A stretch of 64,000 bases of DNA, taken from the NCBI GenBank assembly GCA_951799425.1, contig OX637395.1, forward strand, positions 11,262,451 to 11,326,450, in the 5' to 3' direction. Under the pieces are notes generated by a model that was not told the DNA's origin, did no database searches, and saw only the letters and a program-made list of their open reading frames with translations. The stretch comes from Ilex aquifolium. Taxonomy: Eukaryota; Streptophyta; Magnoliopsida; Aquifoliales; Aquifoliaceae. Of this stretch, positions 26,631 to 38,197 are shown one piece after another. Both the position numbers and the translations under genes were made by a program. How positions within the stretch are numbered: the first letter of the stretch is position 1; every line of letters starts with the position of its first letter.

Positions 26631-26639
26631 TTATCCTGA

Positions 26640-27165
26640 TTCCAATAGTCTTTTTCTGATGAACACAATGAGATACATCAAAATTTTGCACATTTAAGAG
26701 CTGAGAAAGAACAAGTCTAAGTTCAAGCATTACCTCCTAAAGAATCTAACTTTTGAATGACTGAATGAAAGTTTATCAATCAATCTGAAACTTTCGTCAC
26801 AACAGACGTGGGATTTTAGTTCATTTTTTTTAATGACTACATACAAATTTTGAGTGCACTTTACTCAAGAGATCAAGAAGACCAACAAGTTCAAATCCAA
26901 TAACCACCTTTAACTTTTGAATTTTGTAGATAAGAGCTTATCAATCAACCTGAAACTTCTATTACAATAGATATAAGGTTTCAGTTCATCTTTTTTTTAC
27001 GATCACACATAGAGGGATACATGCAAAATTTGAACAAACTTTATCTCACATAATATTGAAGTAGCGAGAACTCAATTAAAGACCAATAAGCTCAAGTCCA
27101 AATACCATCTCTAAAAAAACCTAACTTTTGAAGAAGTGAATAAAAACTAATCAATTGAAGAACTC
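26640..27165. repeat. Degenerate tandem repeat of about 180 bp
   Basis: Two to three diverged units share, in order, a CTAACTTTTGAA block, a TTATCAATCAAYCTGAAAC block, a GTTTCAGTTCAT or TTTTAGTTCAT block and a CAAATTTTGA block. Recurrent landmarks lie near 26747/26909/27120 and 26773/26938. The units are too diverged to set exact borders. No coding capacity is seen. Confidence 0.6.
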
Positions 27166-27427
27166 CTTCAACAACTCCAATAGTCAGTAAAGTATCCATC
27201 CTCAATAATTAGGAAAGACCCAATTGAGTTGAATTAAGAATGTATTCTCAAGTTCTCTTTGTTGTTGTGTGAAACATTAATCCCTTGCTATTACACAAGA
27301 GACACTAAAAATAATCTCTACACCTTTGACATCATTACTTGGGATGGCATTGTCAAGAATTCATGCGCCTAAAGAAATAGAAGAGATTATATGCAAGCAC
27401 CAATCACTCCAAAATCTCCTACTGTGG

Positions 27428-28162
27428 TCCACTTTATATATATAATAAAGTACAATACAATTAAAAAATAAACAAAATGATTTTTATTTTTTGCGGTTGA
27501 GATCTCTTTAAATTTTACTTTAAAATTAATCCGACGGCTAATATTAACACCCCAAATTTAATAGAAAAAAATAGGCTCATAAATGTATGTTTATGGTAAC
27601 TTTTTAAAAGAACTTCAACCATTATTAACTTTTTATAAGTACTTTAAAAAAAATAGTATTTGGAACTGCCCTACCACCACCCCCATCGCCCCACCACCAC
27701 TACCACCACCACACCTTCAACAACCACCACCACTATCACCACGCCACCACCACTATCACACCTGCCGGGCCACCACCACCATCATCACTACTACTATTCC
27801 TATCGTCCCACTACTATCATCATCACTGCTACCGCCACCCTACCACCACCCCCACCCCCACCCCCACCCCCGTTGTCACCCCACCACCACCTCTTCTATA
27901 ACAACCATCACCACCATCGTCGTCGCCACCACCACCCCCCCCCCCCCACAACTACCCCACCACCACCATCCCATTACAGTCTCCCACCACCACCACTGCT
28001 GTCCACCATCAGTACCACCGCTCGCCCCAATTACTACCGGTGCTTAAATTCCTTTCTCTCTCCTCTATCTTTGTAATTTGATTTTAGGTGTAAATATAAA
28101 TATTTTTATTGTTGACCATTTTTTTTTATTACTCCATGTCTTCAGACACGGGAAATAACTAG
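27428..28162 (+). mobile_element. Non-autonomous Helitron H1 with (CCA)n core
   Basis: The 3' end on the plus strand is a short palindrome (TGTCTTCAGACA) about ten bases before a terminal CTAG that is followed by T, the classic Helitron terminus. A second copy in the opposite orientation (H2, 43843 to about 45285) matches on both sides of the core, including a shared block GGTGCTTAAATT near the 3' end and TTAATATTAGCC/GGCTAATATTAA-type DNA near the 5' end. The 5' start is placed at TC in GGTCCACTTTATAT and is less certain. The core (27665-28035) is a degenerate CCA/CAC microsatellite. There is no Rep/helicase frame. Confidence 0.75.
27665..28035. repeat. (CCA)n-rich microsatellite core of Helitron H1
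   Basis: About 370 bp of interrupted CCA/CAC/ACC triplets with a C-run near 27938-27948. The triplet period keeps frames open, giving spurious His/Thr/Pro-rich proteins. The matching core in H2 is about 1 kb, so the tract has changed length greatly between copies. Confidence 0.9.
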
Positions 28163-28369
28163 TATATATATATAGAAAAATTAATATTTTGTACCATAAA
28201 GTCTCTTGATTTTATTTTGGGCAAATTTCATTTTACACCTGTCGTATACCTCAAATGCAATTTACCCCTTTATGTTTTAGAAACTTCCACAAAACTCTCA
28301 CATGATTCCGTTCAAGTTGACAGTGCGTGTGGCTCACCCTCTATTCTTACAACTGGGTCAGCTAATAAA
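28163..28369. other. Spacer between Helitron and hairpin MITE
   Basis: About 200 bp of AT-rich DNA with a TA microsatellite (28163-28172). A GGGCAAATTTCATTTTACACC block resembles the end type of the MITEs at 30617 and 48776 but has no visible partner end. Confidence 0.4.
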
Positions 28370-28515
28370 GAGTAATGTTACATGGATTTAAAATGTAAAC
28401 TTGATCAATCGTTGTCATTGATTTAATTGTGGGTTCCAGTATTTATTAGGACTCACTACCTATTTAATAGTTGTAATTAATCAAGTTTATATTTTAAGTC
28501 CAAATAATATTTCTC
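28370..28515. mobile_element. Small hairpin MITE with 9-bp duplication
   Basis: A 146-bp foldback. The left arm GAGTAATGTTACATGG and the right arm (GAGAAATATTATTTGG on the other strand) pair for about 40 bp, including AAACTTGATYAAT. The flanking GCTAATAAA (28361-28369) and GCCAATAAA (28516-28524) differ at one base. The 9-bp duplication suggests a Mutator-like mobilising enzyme. Confidence 0.75.
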
Positions 28516-28524
28516 GCCAATAAA

Positions 28525-29231
28525 AAATTTCCCTCCAAAAATGTCACGGCATATGTTGTAAATAATTTAAAGCAAAATTCCTCAAAATGATATTTCAGAT
28601 CAAAAAACCTAAGGGCTGACATGTGCTATAGACACTGTGACAAGAATGGTAAAAGGCAAAGCTAGAAAAGATGTGGAGTTCTCTGTTGTACAACAGGAGC
28701 GTTAAACAACGTCGTTTTAGAAGTCAAACGATCTTAAACCACATTGTTTAAGAAACAAGACCTTTTACTGTACAAGGAGGGAGAAAAAGAGCAGCTAACA
28801 AGTGGTGGTGACGAAAGCGCATTGGCTTAGTGGGTGAAGAAGATGGTGGTGGTGACAGAATATAGTGGGTGACATTGCCACGTGACTAACCACAAACCTT
28901 TCGGTGGATATCATCCTTGGCTTCCTATCAACGCTAACTGCCAAAATACACAAACCACAACTCTACAACCTGAAAACCGACACTTACCCACATAAAGACA
29001 ACACCACCAAAAGAGAAAAGAGAAAGAATATGGTATTATTTTTTAATATTTTATTAAAATTTATAGTTCAATCGGTTAAGATATTGATTCAACTAAGTGA
29101 GACTATAATATATTAAGGTCGTCTATGATCGATCACAATTTTTATAATAAATTGTAATTTTAATTTAATCGAGTCATAACTAACTCTTAAATTGCAACTT
29201 AGTCACAATACTATTATAGTTAGAGAAATAT
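28525..29231. other. Intergenic spacer
   Basis: About 700 bp without a recognisable gene or element. It has a GC-richer section (28610-28900) rich in GTGGTG and AAAGCGC, without a convincing reading frame. Confidence 0.45.
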
Positions 29232-29362
29232 TTTGTAACTCAAATTTGCATCCCAAATGAAGGAGAATCATTGGATAAGTGGGTCTCATTAATTTTTTTA
29301 AATGGGACCCACTGATCCAATAGTCCCCTTCATTTGAAATGCAAATTTGAGTTTTTGTAACC
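29232..29362. mobile_element. Foldback MITE (perfect-hairpin type)
   Basis: Two arms of about 55-60 bp pair closely: TTTGTAACTCAAATTTGCAT on the left with its complement on the right (ATGCAAATTTGAG), then CAAATGAAGG and TGGGTCTCAT/ATGGGACCCA nearest the loop. A transcript would form a long hairpin that could feed small-RNA pathways. A similar but diverged hairpin lies at 49840-49920. The borders are approximate. Confidence 0.65.
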
Positions 29363-29722
29363 TTTTTAAGTGTAACTTTTTGTGTAATATTAAATCCGAT
29401 GCCATAATCATTTTCATCCAAAAAGAGTGAAGAAAGAGTTAGATTACTATCATGAATTCATTTGACAAAAATGAGGGATTCTTTGGTTGGCCACTTCCAC
29501 TAGCCCCTTCTCATTCTCTTTCCCTAATGCTAGTGGTTGATCCTTTCTCTCTCTCTCTCCCCCTCCTAATAGCCCACTAGCATAAGTCTTTTTCTTTTTC
29601 TCTATCAAAATGCTAGTGGCTCTATCCATCTCTGCCCTACATGCATTTCCACTTGCTTTTAACTTGTTGAGGTCACATATCATGTTAGCAGCTAAGCCTT
29701 AGGTAAAATTTCAGGGGGAGAG

Positions 29723-32184
29723 ATGGATAAGGAAGCCCACCAAGAAAATTCGTCTCTCCTTCCTAACAATAACAATAATAACAACAACAAGAAAGAGTCT
29801 CCTAAGAAACTTCTAGGAGGCGGTGATGGTGGTGGCGGTGGTGGCAGTGGTAACAACGATAGGCTGAAGAGAGATGAATGGAGCGAAGGAGCAGTTTCAA
29901 GCCTCCTTGAAGCTTATGAAGACAAGTGGATACTTCGAAATCGAGCCAAACTTAAAGGTCGAGATTGGGAAGATGTAGCAACGTACGTCTCGGGTCGAGC
30001 AAGTTCAAGTAAGTCACCCAAGACCCAAACACAGTGCAAGAACAAGATTGAGTCAATGAAGAAACGGTATCGATCGGAGTCTGCCACATCTGAGCCCTCG
30101 TCGTGGCCTCTTTTTCCGAGACTCGATCTATTAGTCCGTGGAAGTGCTCATCCTCCACCTCCACTTCCACCTCCTCCCCCACCAACAGCACCACCTCATG
30201 CCAACCCTCCTTTGATTGTTCTTGAACCATCAGTTCTGCCAGCACAATTACCACCACAGCCGCAGCCACCACCACCACCTCAACCTCCACCTCAACCTCC
30301 ACCTCTGGCTCCGTTATTGCTGGTTGGAGTTGCACAAAACTCTAATGGCTCCAAAGGCGTTGATCGGGTGCCCAAGGTTAGTGGAATATGCAATCACATC
30401 TTTCTGCTAAATCATTTCATTTTTTACTTGGTCATATGGTGAGAGATGAAACTTGTTGCAACATAGTCATATGCAAGGCATGATCATGACTTCAATCTTA
30501 CTTACAATGTATTATTTTGGGAGGGCATGTTTGGAAGTCAAATTAGGATTACATGAATTTTAGAAATAGGATTTTCGATATAAGGAATAAACTAAACAAA
30601 TCATGGATAAATCCAAGGGTAAATTATATTTTTAGTCTTTAAAGTATGCATGTAATGTACATTTGGTCCTTAAGATTCTTAATTTGTATTTACGTGGTCT
30701 AATCACAAACGTCCGTCAACAAATCGTTAACAACTCTAGTCACGCACCAATTACGTGGGACCACCAAATAAACACAAATTGGGAAAGGGATCAAATAGAC
30801 ACAAATTAAGAACTTTAGGGACAAAATTGACACAAAATGAAGAACCACAAGATTAGCACATAACCAGGATCGTCAACGATTTTGTACGGACGTTTGGATT
30901 AGACCACGTAAATACAAATTAGTAATCTTAGAGATCAAATATACAAAATTAGAAAATTGAGAACTAAATAGATACTAAACGCATATTTTGAGAACCAATA
31001 ATATATTTTACCCTAAATCCAAATAACTTTTTTTTTTTTTAAATTCAACCGATCTTGCCGTAGGCGTTTGCCCCATTCAATCCAGGGGTCATAAGTTTTT
31101 GAATTCCCATCAAACTCGATCATTCATGTTTAACTTTATTAGCATGGGTCTCACAAGAACCTAGTGAACCCTAATAGTTACCATTTATTGTAGCTAATTG
31201 ATTGTAACTTGATTGAAAGTGACAGAAATATTTAATTCTCCTAATCCAATCCTTTAATTTCCCGTACTAATAGATCTTAAAAAAGATTTTCTGTTAAGTC
31301 ATTCCTTTTCTTTCTTTTATTTTTGGAGAGAGTGGGAATTATTATTAAATCATCGTCTAATTTAAAAGTTTAAGTTGTTAGACACGATTAAACATGAATA
31401 TTTATATGCTAAAATAGTTATGCACCCCACCCTTATGAGGTGTTTTTTTTTTGTTTGTCGGGGGGGAGGGAGGGGGGGGAATACGATATTCGAACCATCT
31501 TGATATGGACATTGATCAAGTCATTACAAGAAGAGAAAAAAAGTTTGTACCTGCTTTTAGCACAGGCTGGAAGGCTGAAAAGATGAGCACCCACATGGAT
31601 TAAACCTATGATTTCACCTTCATCTTTTCACCATATACATAAAGGCATGTAGACTTTTGCACTGGAAAATAAATCAATCAATTAGCCATTGGATGACATT
31701 CTTTTTTGCAAAATGCCTTTAGATATCCTAGTCAAATTAGAATGAACATTATTGTCCTGGCAAATGATCTAAATCGACTACTAAATTTTCATCTTAACAG
31801 GAAGATGGAGGCGGTACCAAATTGTCTGATCATGTATCCGACAAGAATGATATTGAAACAGATAGTAGCACACCAGCTCTCTATAGCGAAAAGAATTTGA
31901 ACCTGAAAATTTTGAACAAAAGAATGGAGAAAAAAAAGCGGCGAAGAAAGGAAGATTGGGGCGTAGCCGAGAGCATACGGTGGTTAGCAGAAGGAATGGT
32001 GAGGTCGGAGCAAGCACGAATGGAGACGATGAGGGAGATAGAGAAAATGAGGACCGAGGCCGAGGCCAAGAGAAGGGAAATAGATCTTAAGAGGACAGAG
32101 ATCATTGCTAACACCCAGCTGGAGATTGCTAAGCTCTTTGCAGGCAAAGGTCTTGATTCTTCATTGAGAATTGGAAGAAGTTGA
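29723..32184 (+). CDS. Trihelix transcription factor (SIP1/ASIL-like clade)
   Basis: Two exons, 29723-30376 and 31801-32184, join at a phase-0 GT-AG intron (30377-31800) to give an intact 345-residue protein. The N-terminus has Asn and Gly runs. Residues 50-117 form the trihelix (GT/MYB-like) DNA-binding domain with Trp53 and Trp82 and the third-helix region QCKNKIESMKKRY. Residues 143-215 are proline-rich. Exon 2 holds a basic, nuclear-localisation-like EKKKRRRK (261-268) and a charged C-terminal helix (270-335: AEGMVRSEQARMETMREIEK and following) predicted to be a coiled coil for dimerisation. This layout fits the SIP1/ASIL clade of plant trihelix factors, nuclear regulators often acting as repressors in seed and stress programmes. 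I cannot name the ortholog without a search. The intron carries a MITE (30617-31013). Confidence 0.9.
30617..31013. mobile_element. Mutator-like MITE in the trihelix intron
   Basis: A 397-bp foldback with ends GGGTAAATTATATTTTTAG and, on the other strand, GGGTAAAATATATTATTGG. The arms pair for about 110 bp, including TTTGTATTTACGTGGTCTAA. Perfect 9-bp duplications TAAATCCAA flank it (30608-30616 and 31014-31022). It lies wholly within the intron, so splicing should remove it. Confidence 0.9.
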
Positions 32185-32591
32185 TTAGTAGTAGAAACAA
32201 ATTATATGTACAAACTTACATGGTAACTTTGGAGGGGGCTTATAGTCTATAGATATAAAAAGGTAGGAGAGATTTAACTTGTAAGGTACTTGGTAAACGA
32301 GTTCTTGGAGGAAATAACATCTCTTCCACATTATGATGTTTTCTTTGGTTAGAGCGATATTTTGCAATAGAACCTACAAGTTAAGGTTTTTGTCCAAATT
32401 AAACTCACTGTCAAGTGGTGTGCACACAAGTCATATCAGACACAAGCTAATTTTTTCAAAAACAAATCTGACAATAATTTTAAGAAGGTACAATTTTTGA
32501 TTGGTTATGTACACCATGTACCACTGTCACATGATGTGCTAAATCCATTGAAAAATTTCTAAAGGTTATATGATATGAAGCATTTACATGC
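32185..32591. other. 3' flank of the trihelix gene
   Basis: This should hold the 3' untranslated region. No element borders or genes are visible up to the hAT insertion at 32600. Confidence 0.5.
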
Positions 32592-33224
32592 TGGTAAGTA
32601 GAGGTGGGTTAGGATGGTTATGGGCTGAGTTAAATTGGATTGGGTTAAACTTAGGAAAAACGAAAGCCGGTACAAAAATTTAGACGTATTTGAACTAAAA
32701 TACATTAAGGAAACTTATTTAGCCCTAAGTATATTTTTGTGAAAAAAGACCAAAAAGTCATTCAATAAAAGTAAAAAAAATGTGCAAGGTGAAAGCTGGT
32801 ACTCTCTCTCTCTCTACTAAACAGTTACAACAATCAGTTACACTTGCGCTATGATACATCATAGAGTTACATATGCGTTCTCATAGACCAAACGGGGACA
32901 CGAAATGACGACACCATAGCCAATACATCATTCAATTGTTTATATAAACCAAAAAGTTACACCATTTAGTATCACTACATTATTACACCAATAAAATACA
33001 CCAAAATGTGTGAACCAAAAAAAAAATACGTTGGTGAAACTGTGTGGTGTGACGTTCATATTCAATTTTGTCAAAGTAACAGTTGGTGCAACATTGATAT
33101 CCGATTATGTCAAATTTTACATATTTGAAAAAATAAATAAATTATCAATCAGTTATGATCTCTTCAGTGTATCTCTTTTGGAGTATCAATGCAACAACGT
33201 TTAAAAATGCTACCTTCGAATTGT

Positions 33225-33227
33225 GTA

Positions 33228-33269
<42 letters not shown>

Positions 33270-33470
33270 TAATTGTGAATTGAATATGTAGTGGAGAGAA
33301 AAATAGGGAGAGAGAGAGAGAGAGAGAGAAAGAAAGAAAATAGGGGAGAAAGAGTGAGAGAGTAACACATAGGGAGAGAGAAAGTAACGGAAAGAGAGAG
33401 AGAGAGAAAAAAAAAAATAAAGAGAGAGTAACAGTGAGAGAAAATAGGGAGAGAGACTAAGAGAAAGAAT
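33225..33470. repeat. (GT)n(GA)n simple-repeat arm
   Basis: A GT run (33225-33250) passes directly into GA-rich DNA interspersed with GTAACAGTGAGAGAAAATAG-type units. It is roughly complementary to the CT-rich arm at 34895-35065, so the two could form a long hairpin. Confidence 0.85.
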
Positions 33471-33839
33471 AAGAATAAATGTTCAAAATTCAAATGAATC
33501 ATAAAATCTAATCAAATATTTACATATTTGATTAGAAAATAAACTATCAATCAATTATGCATTATTTAAATAAGGGTAAACAAGTAATATAAAAGTGAAC
33601 TTAATATAAAAGGTAAAGAAGGGTAAACAAGTAATATAAAAGGTAATCTAAATTTTGTACCTAATAACAAAATGTTTTAGTAAAAGTGAACTTAATAGAG
33701 TAAAAAACTTATCAATACATTTCCTTTCAAATAAGTATAAAAAATGTGTTCATACCCAAAAAAAACCCTTAAAATAAATCCAACCCATTTATAACAGGTT
33801 GGGTAAAACTCATTAACTCATAAAATAATTAAAATTTTT

Positions 33840-34380
33840 AATAGTCAAACACTAGTATACCAAACACACACACTCGCACACATTAGTACACCAAAATACA
33901 AACATACACACCCACACACACTAATATACTAAAAATACACACACTAATACACTAAAACACACACACTAATACACCAAAAATACATCCACACACTAATACA
34001 CCAAAAATATATACACACACTAATACACCAAAAATACACACACATATACTAACACAAAAAATGAAAACACATTTAATAAGAAACCAAAATACACACACAT
34101 AATGGGTCGGATCGACTATGGGCCATGGGGCGGTCCACGGGTCATGGGTTAACCCATGGGTCAATACACGAGTTATGGGTTTCAAGTTGACCCATGGGTC
34201 AGAATCACCCCATAGGCCATGGGTCGTGGGTCAAGTCACCGGTCAGTCCATGGGTCATAGCGGGGTTGTATTAGTGCGTGTTTTTTGGTGTGCTAGTGTG
34301 TGAATGTTTAGGTATATTAGTGTATATGTGTGTATTTTTTGGTGTATTAGTGTGTGTGTATTTTTTGGTGTATTAGTATA
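33840..34380. repeat. Inverted AC/GT minisatellite arms around a palindromic centre
   Basis: The left arm (33840-34085) repeats ACACACTAATACACCAAAAA-like units of about 24-30 bp. The right arm (34262-34380) carries the complement (TTTTTGGTGTATTAGTGTGT). Between them a GC-richer centre repeats the self-complementary ACCCATGGGT and GGGTCATGGGTTAACCC. The whole could extrude as a cruciform. Confidence 0.8.
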
Positions 34381-35064
34381 TTTATTTGATTTTATTACTT
34401 GTGTTATTTAATAGAAAGATAAATATTCAATCCAATGGATACTCATTTGTAATCCATCTTAACTCGCTTAATTGAAAGGAAAAATTCTAGAAATGTACAC
34501 TATACACTATTTATTTGTGAGGAAGTACTTTAATATAAATCTTTTGTCTATAAATCCTTTTGTGTAAATATTTTGTGAACAGATACACTTTGGCTGTTTT
34601 GTAAATATTTCATTTACATAAAAGCCCTTTTCCTTTATTCATGGAAGATAATTTAGGCAGTAAATTATGGAATTCAGTTTTCTATTTTTTTGGGACAACA
34701 TGTTTGAATTTTAAACTATATCTTCCTCTTTCATTCACCGACTGAAATTTTGAAAATAGCACTCTTCATCTTAGTAGTCGTTTCCTTATTTATTTATTTT
34801 TTTTATTCTATTTTACTGGCTAAGTGGTTTCCTAAATTAAAGGATAATTAACCATTTGAATTTTGAAAGGATTTCATTAGTTTTAAAAAGATTTCCTAAT
34901 CTGTCTCTCTCACTGTCTCTCTCTCTCTCTGACTCTCACCGTTACTATCTCTTTCTCTCTCTCACTCTCTCTTCCTCTATTTTCTCTCTTAAACTCGTTC
35001 TATCTCCCATCGTTACTCTCTGCTCCCTATTATTTCTCTCTCTCTCTTTGCCCTATTTTCTCTC

Positions 35065-35605
35065 TCTATTTATGCAATGTTACATTTAAGTCACATTGTG
35101 TGATACTCACCCTGTGCAAAATACTGCATATGACATTTGTTTTGCAGTGTGACATTGGAGTCACACTTTTGATGCCCACACCATGAAAAAAAAAACGCAT
35201 ATGATGTGTAGTTGTATTGTGACATTGGATTCACACTGTGATACCCACCATGTGTTTTTGAATCTTTATATGATGTGTATATCAAATGTTACATTGGAGT
35301 CACAGTATGATACTATCCATGTGCAAACCCTATATATGGTGTCTATATGCAATGTGATATGAATGTCACATTGTGATGCTCACAGTGTGCCAATCCTTGG
35401 GTCACACTGTGATACTTTCTATGTGTCAAAACCTGCATATATTATGTGTATACAGTGGACATTAATGTCACATTATAATACTCACAGTGACCCAACCCTA
35501 CATATGTATTTTACGAGCAGTGTGACATTGGCGTCACAATGGTCAAACCATGCATAGATTTGTGTATGCAATGTGATATTGGCGACACAGTGACCAAACC
35601 CTCGT
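35065..35605. repeat. Minisatellite of about 66 bp with TGTGACATTGG-GTCACA units
   Basis: Roughly eight diverged units, each with a TGTGACATTGGAGTCACA near-palindrome, then CTGTGATACTCACCATGTG and CATATGATGTGTAT-like sequence. Units differ by small changes and indels, so the array is old. No coding capacity is seen. Confidence 0.75.
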
Positions 35606-36089
35606 TTTCAATAAATTCCAACGATGCCGACGGTATGTGTTCTTCATCGTGAAACCCTCAATAATAATAAATTTCTTTGACACCTGAGAATGGTGTTTGG
35701 AGTAGATATTTGTGTATCATTTGAATGTTTATCCTCAAATTGTTGAAACTCTGGCGCCAATGGTGGAGACATGGGAGCAGCTGCTGTCTCTTCCCATTCT
35801 TTCTCCCGGTTTCCTTACACAGGTAGGAAATTTTTCAAATTGAAAAGGGTTATTTTGGACTTTAACTATAGTGGGTGGACTTTTTTACAAATATTTTTAA
35901 AAAGTGTACTTTTTTTCTAATAATTCTAATATTGTATACCAGCCCTGTTTTTCCTAATTAAAGTGAATTATATTATTTAACTCATTTATAACCCGCATTA
36001 ATTAATATAGGTACCCAACTCATTTGTTTATGGGGGTATTGGACTAGTTAATAGATAATAGGTTAAAATTTTCACCTCTATTGGTAAGT

Positions 36090-38188
36090 GTAGGCTTTCA
36101 TTGCTTGTTGTTTTTATATTGCTCCAAAATAACAGGTTGAAAGCATTGTAGGGTGAATAGCTGACCCAGTATAAAGTATGATTCTTAAAGTTTTGGGCTA
36201 ACTTCGTCTTGAAGCACCATTGAAGATCGATCTTTTGTTTTTTTCAATTCAAATTGTCGATTATGTGACATGACAGTGTAACACATTCATTAACACTTCA
36301 ATTACTGATAAAAGCTGTGAAATTACATTCACTAATTCATACACAATCTAAATGGTATGCATTACACAGTGTGACATCACAACATAGCATCCATATATAT
36401 TATTTTTAATGAATAACAGACAGCACAATATAACTTCGCAAAATAATATTGTTGTCGGTTAAATACTGTGCTTGTAACGATGTGACTACACTGTGTGACA
36501 TTGTTGAAGAAGACAAGGCATTTGCTGGTTCTCTGTCATAGGCCATGTTGTATGGCAAATACAATAAACAAAGAGGGTATAAAATGCATCAAAAGATTTA
36601 AAGTGGACAGAACTTCTGTAGAAATATGTGAAAGTGGATGACTTTGGGACAAAAGGCAGGTGCTTTGTTTTTCAGATTTTTTTTTATTGTGGGGCCAGCA
36701 AGATTGGAGTACAATAAACTTTTTCAGAAGATTCAAGGAACCCAACACTCTTCCTTTTGGTTTCCACGGACTGCTTTAATGCTGGTGGATACCAACTGTT
36801 CGTCTCGACAACTCCAAATGACCAAATCCAGAACCGGCCAACAGTGTGAAAAAAAAGTATGAGTTTTAGGCCCTAAATTTTTAACAAGTCTCATAATTTT
36901 ATGTACATTACTAGTCCACAAAAAAAATTAAATCCATTAAATTTTAAGCCATAGAAAAAAGCCTTAAAAAATTAAATTCAATCAAAATTTTTATTACAAT
37001 AATTTGGGTCTATAATCCAATCCATAACATTAAAAAATTAAAAATTAAAAAAATAAAAAAATACTCAAAAGTCAACTCATATTTACTCTCTCTCTCTCTC
37101 CGGTAAAAAAAATATAAAAAAAATAAAAGTTGAAATTAAACACTCTCTCTCACTCTTTGTGGTAAAAAACAAAAATAAAAGTTGAAATCTCTTTCTCGAC
37201 AATATTAACACATTTTTCTTTTGTCTCCCTCTCACATAGAAAATTAAAAATAAATTAATTTTTTTTAAAAAATAATACTAAAAATAAAAAGACTTCAAAG
37301 CGATAAATTGGCTTGAGCCGCCCCGACCAAATCCATTACTGCAGATATGGTTTTCTTCATTACAGGAACAAACTTCCAAAGTTTCATCAAATTCAAGCTG
37401 ATTTCTTGTTTTGATATTTAGCTAAATAGGATGTGTGGAAATTAATAACGAGTGAGAGCGTTGTCGAACTTTGCAAGAGAACTTTTGCTGGATGTAGAAG
37501 ACTATTGACTGCTAAGGTCTGATCTCTCTCTGTTTGTTACAAGTTAAAAAAATCTCCTAAAATAGGAAACGACTGATCTAATAAACCCATGAAAGAAGGA
37601 ACTAAGGGTATTTCAGTAAAGAAAAAATTAAAAAAAAAAACTTTCATTGTGTACCTAGACACTATATTTTCACCTAATAATACTTATCTACAATATTTTT
37701 TTTTTCAAGGTATTTTCTTATAAATAAATAATCCATAAATTGCGTACTCACAATTTTTCAAAATAAGGTATATTGAGGAGACCATAATAGAATTGAGAAT
37801 GACGAGTTTGAGGCCGATGTTAGTATAGATGTAGCCCAACCCAAAACTAGTTTGGGCTCAAAATTTTGTCCAAACTATCCAGGCTAGTCATTATTTGGAG
37901 AATCAGCTCAAAATGGGCCAAATATATAGCAAACATTACTTGCATGGAATTTCATACCATGTGTAGAATGCAATTAGAACTTAGTTATACTGTGTTTACA
38001 AATACTCCTACACTAACAACATGCACTTGAAATGGATTTGAATCCTCTCAATCTCAAATTTTGTCACTTAGAGTTCAAGTCATTAAATTCATTTGATCCC
38101 ACCGGGTGGCAGTCCCACTATGGCCCATCAAAATATTCTCATAATTTTTCTATATATTTGCAATTAGAACTTTATGTGTTTTATGGAA
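36090..38188. other. Intergenic spacer with a possible old inverted-repeat element
   Basis: No gene is seen. A stretch at about 36828-37330 has ends reading AGAACCGGCCAACAGTG and, on the other strand, TGGTCGGGGCGGCTCAAGC, typical of degraded CCGGCC-type hAT-like MITEs. I cannot find a duplication. CT tracts lie at 37086-37100 and 37143-37155. Confidence 0.45.
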
Positions 38189-38197
38189 TTTCATTAA

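Larger units (their letters stand above)
32600..36081. mobile_element. hAT-type element with mirrored simple repeats
   Basis: Perfect 8-bp direct repeats TGGTAAGT (32592-32599 and 36082-36089) enclose 3482 bp. The left end AGAGGTGGGTTAGG and the right end (ATAGAGGTGAAAATT on the other strand) share short inverted repeats. The 8-bp duplication points to hAT. No transposase is visible. The interior is built of simple repeats arranged as mirror arms: GT/GA (33225-33470) against CT (34895-35065), and AC (33840-34085) against GT (34262-34380), around a centre rich in ATGGGTCA-type palindromes (34100-34260). A 66-bp minisatellite (35065-35605) follows. Some of these may be separate insertions. Confidence 0.7.

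Noticed and set aside
27583-28076. Proline/histidine/threonine-rich open frames of 138-154 residues
   Set aside because: They are translations of the CCA microsatellite inside Helitron H1; frames stay open only because of the triplet period.
29952-30335. 127-residue minus-strand frame rich in Val/Glu
   Set aside because: It is the complement of the proline-rich exon of the trihelix gene.
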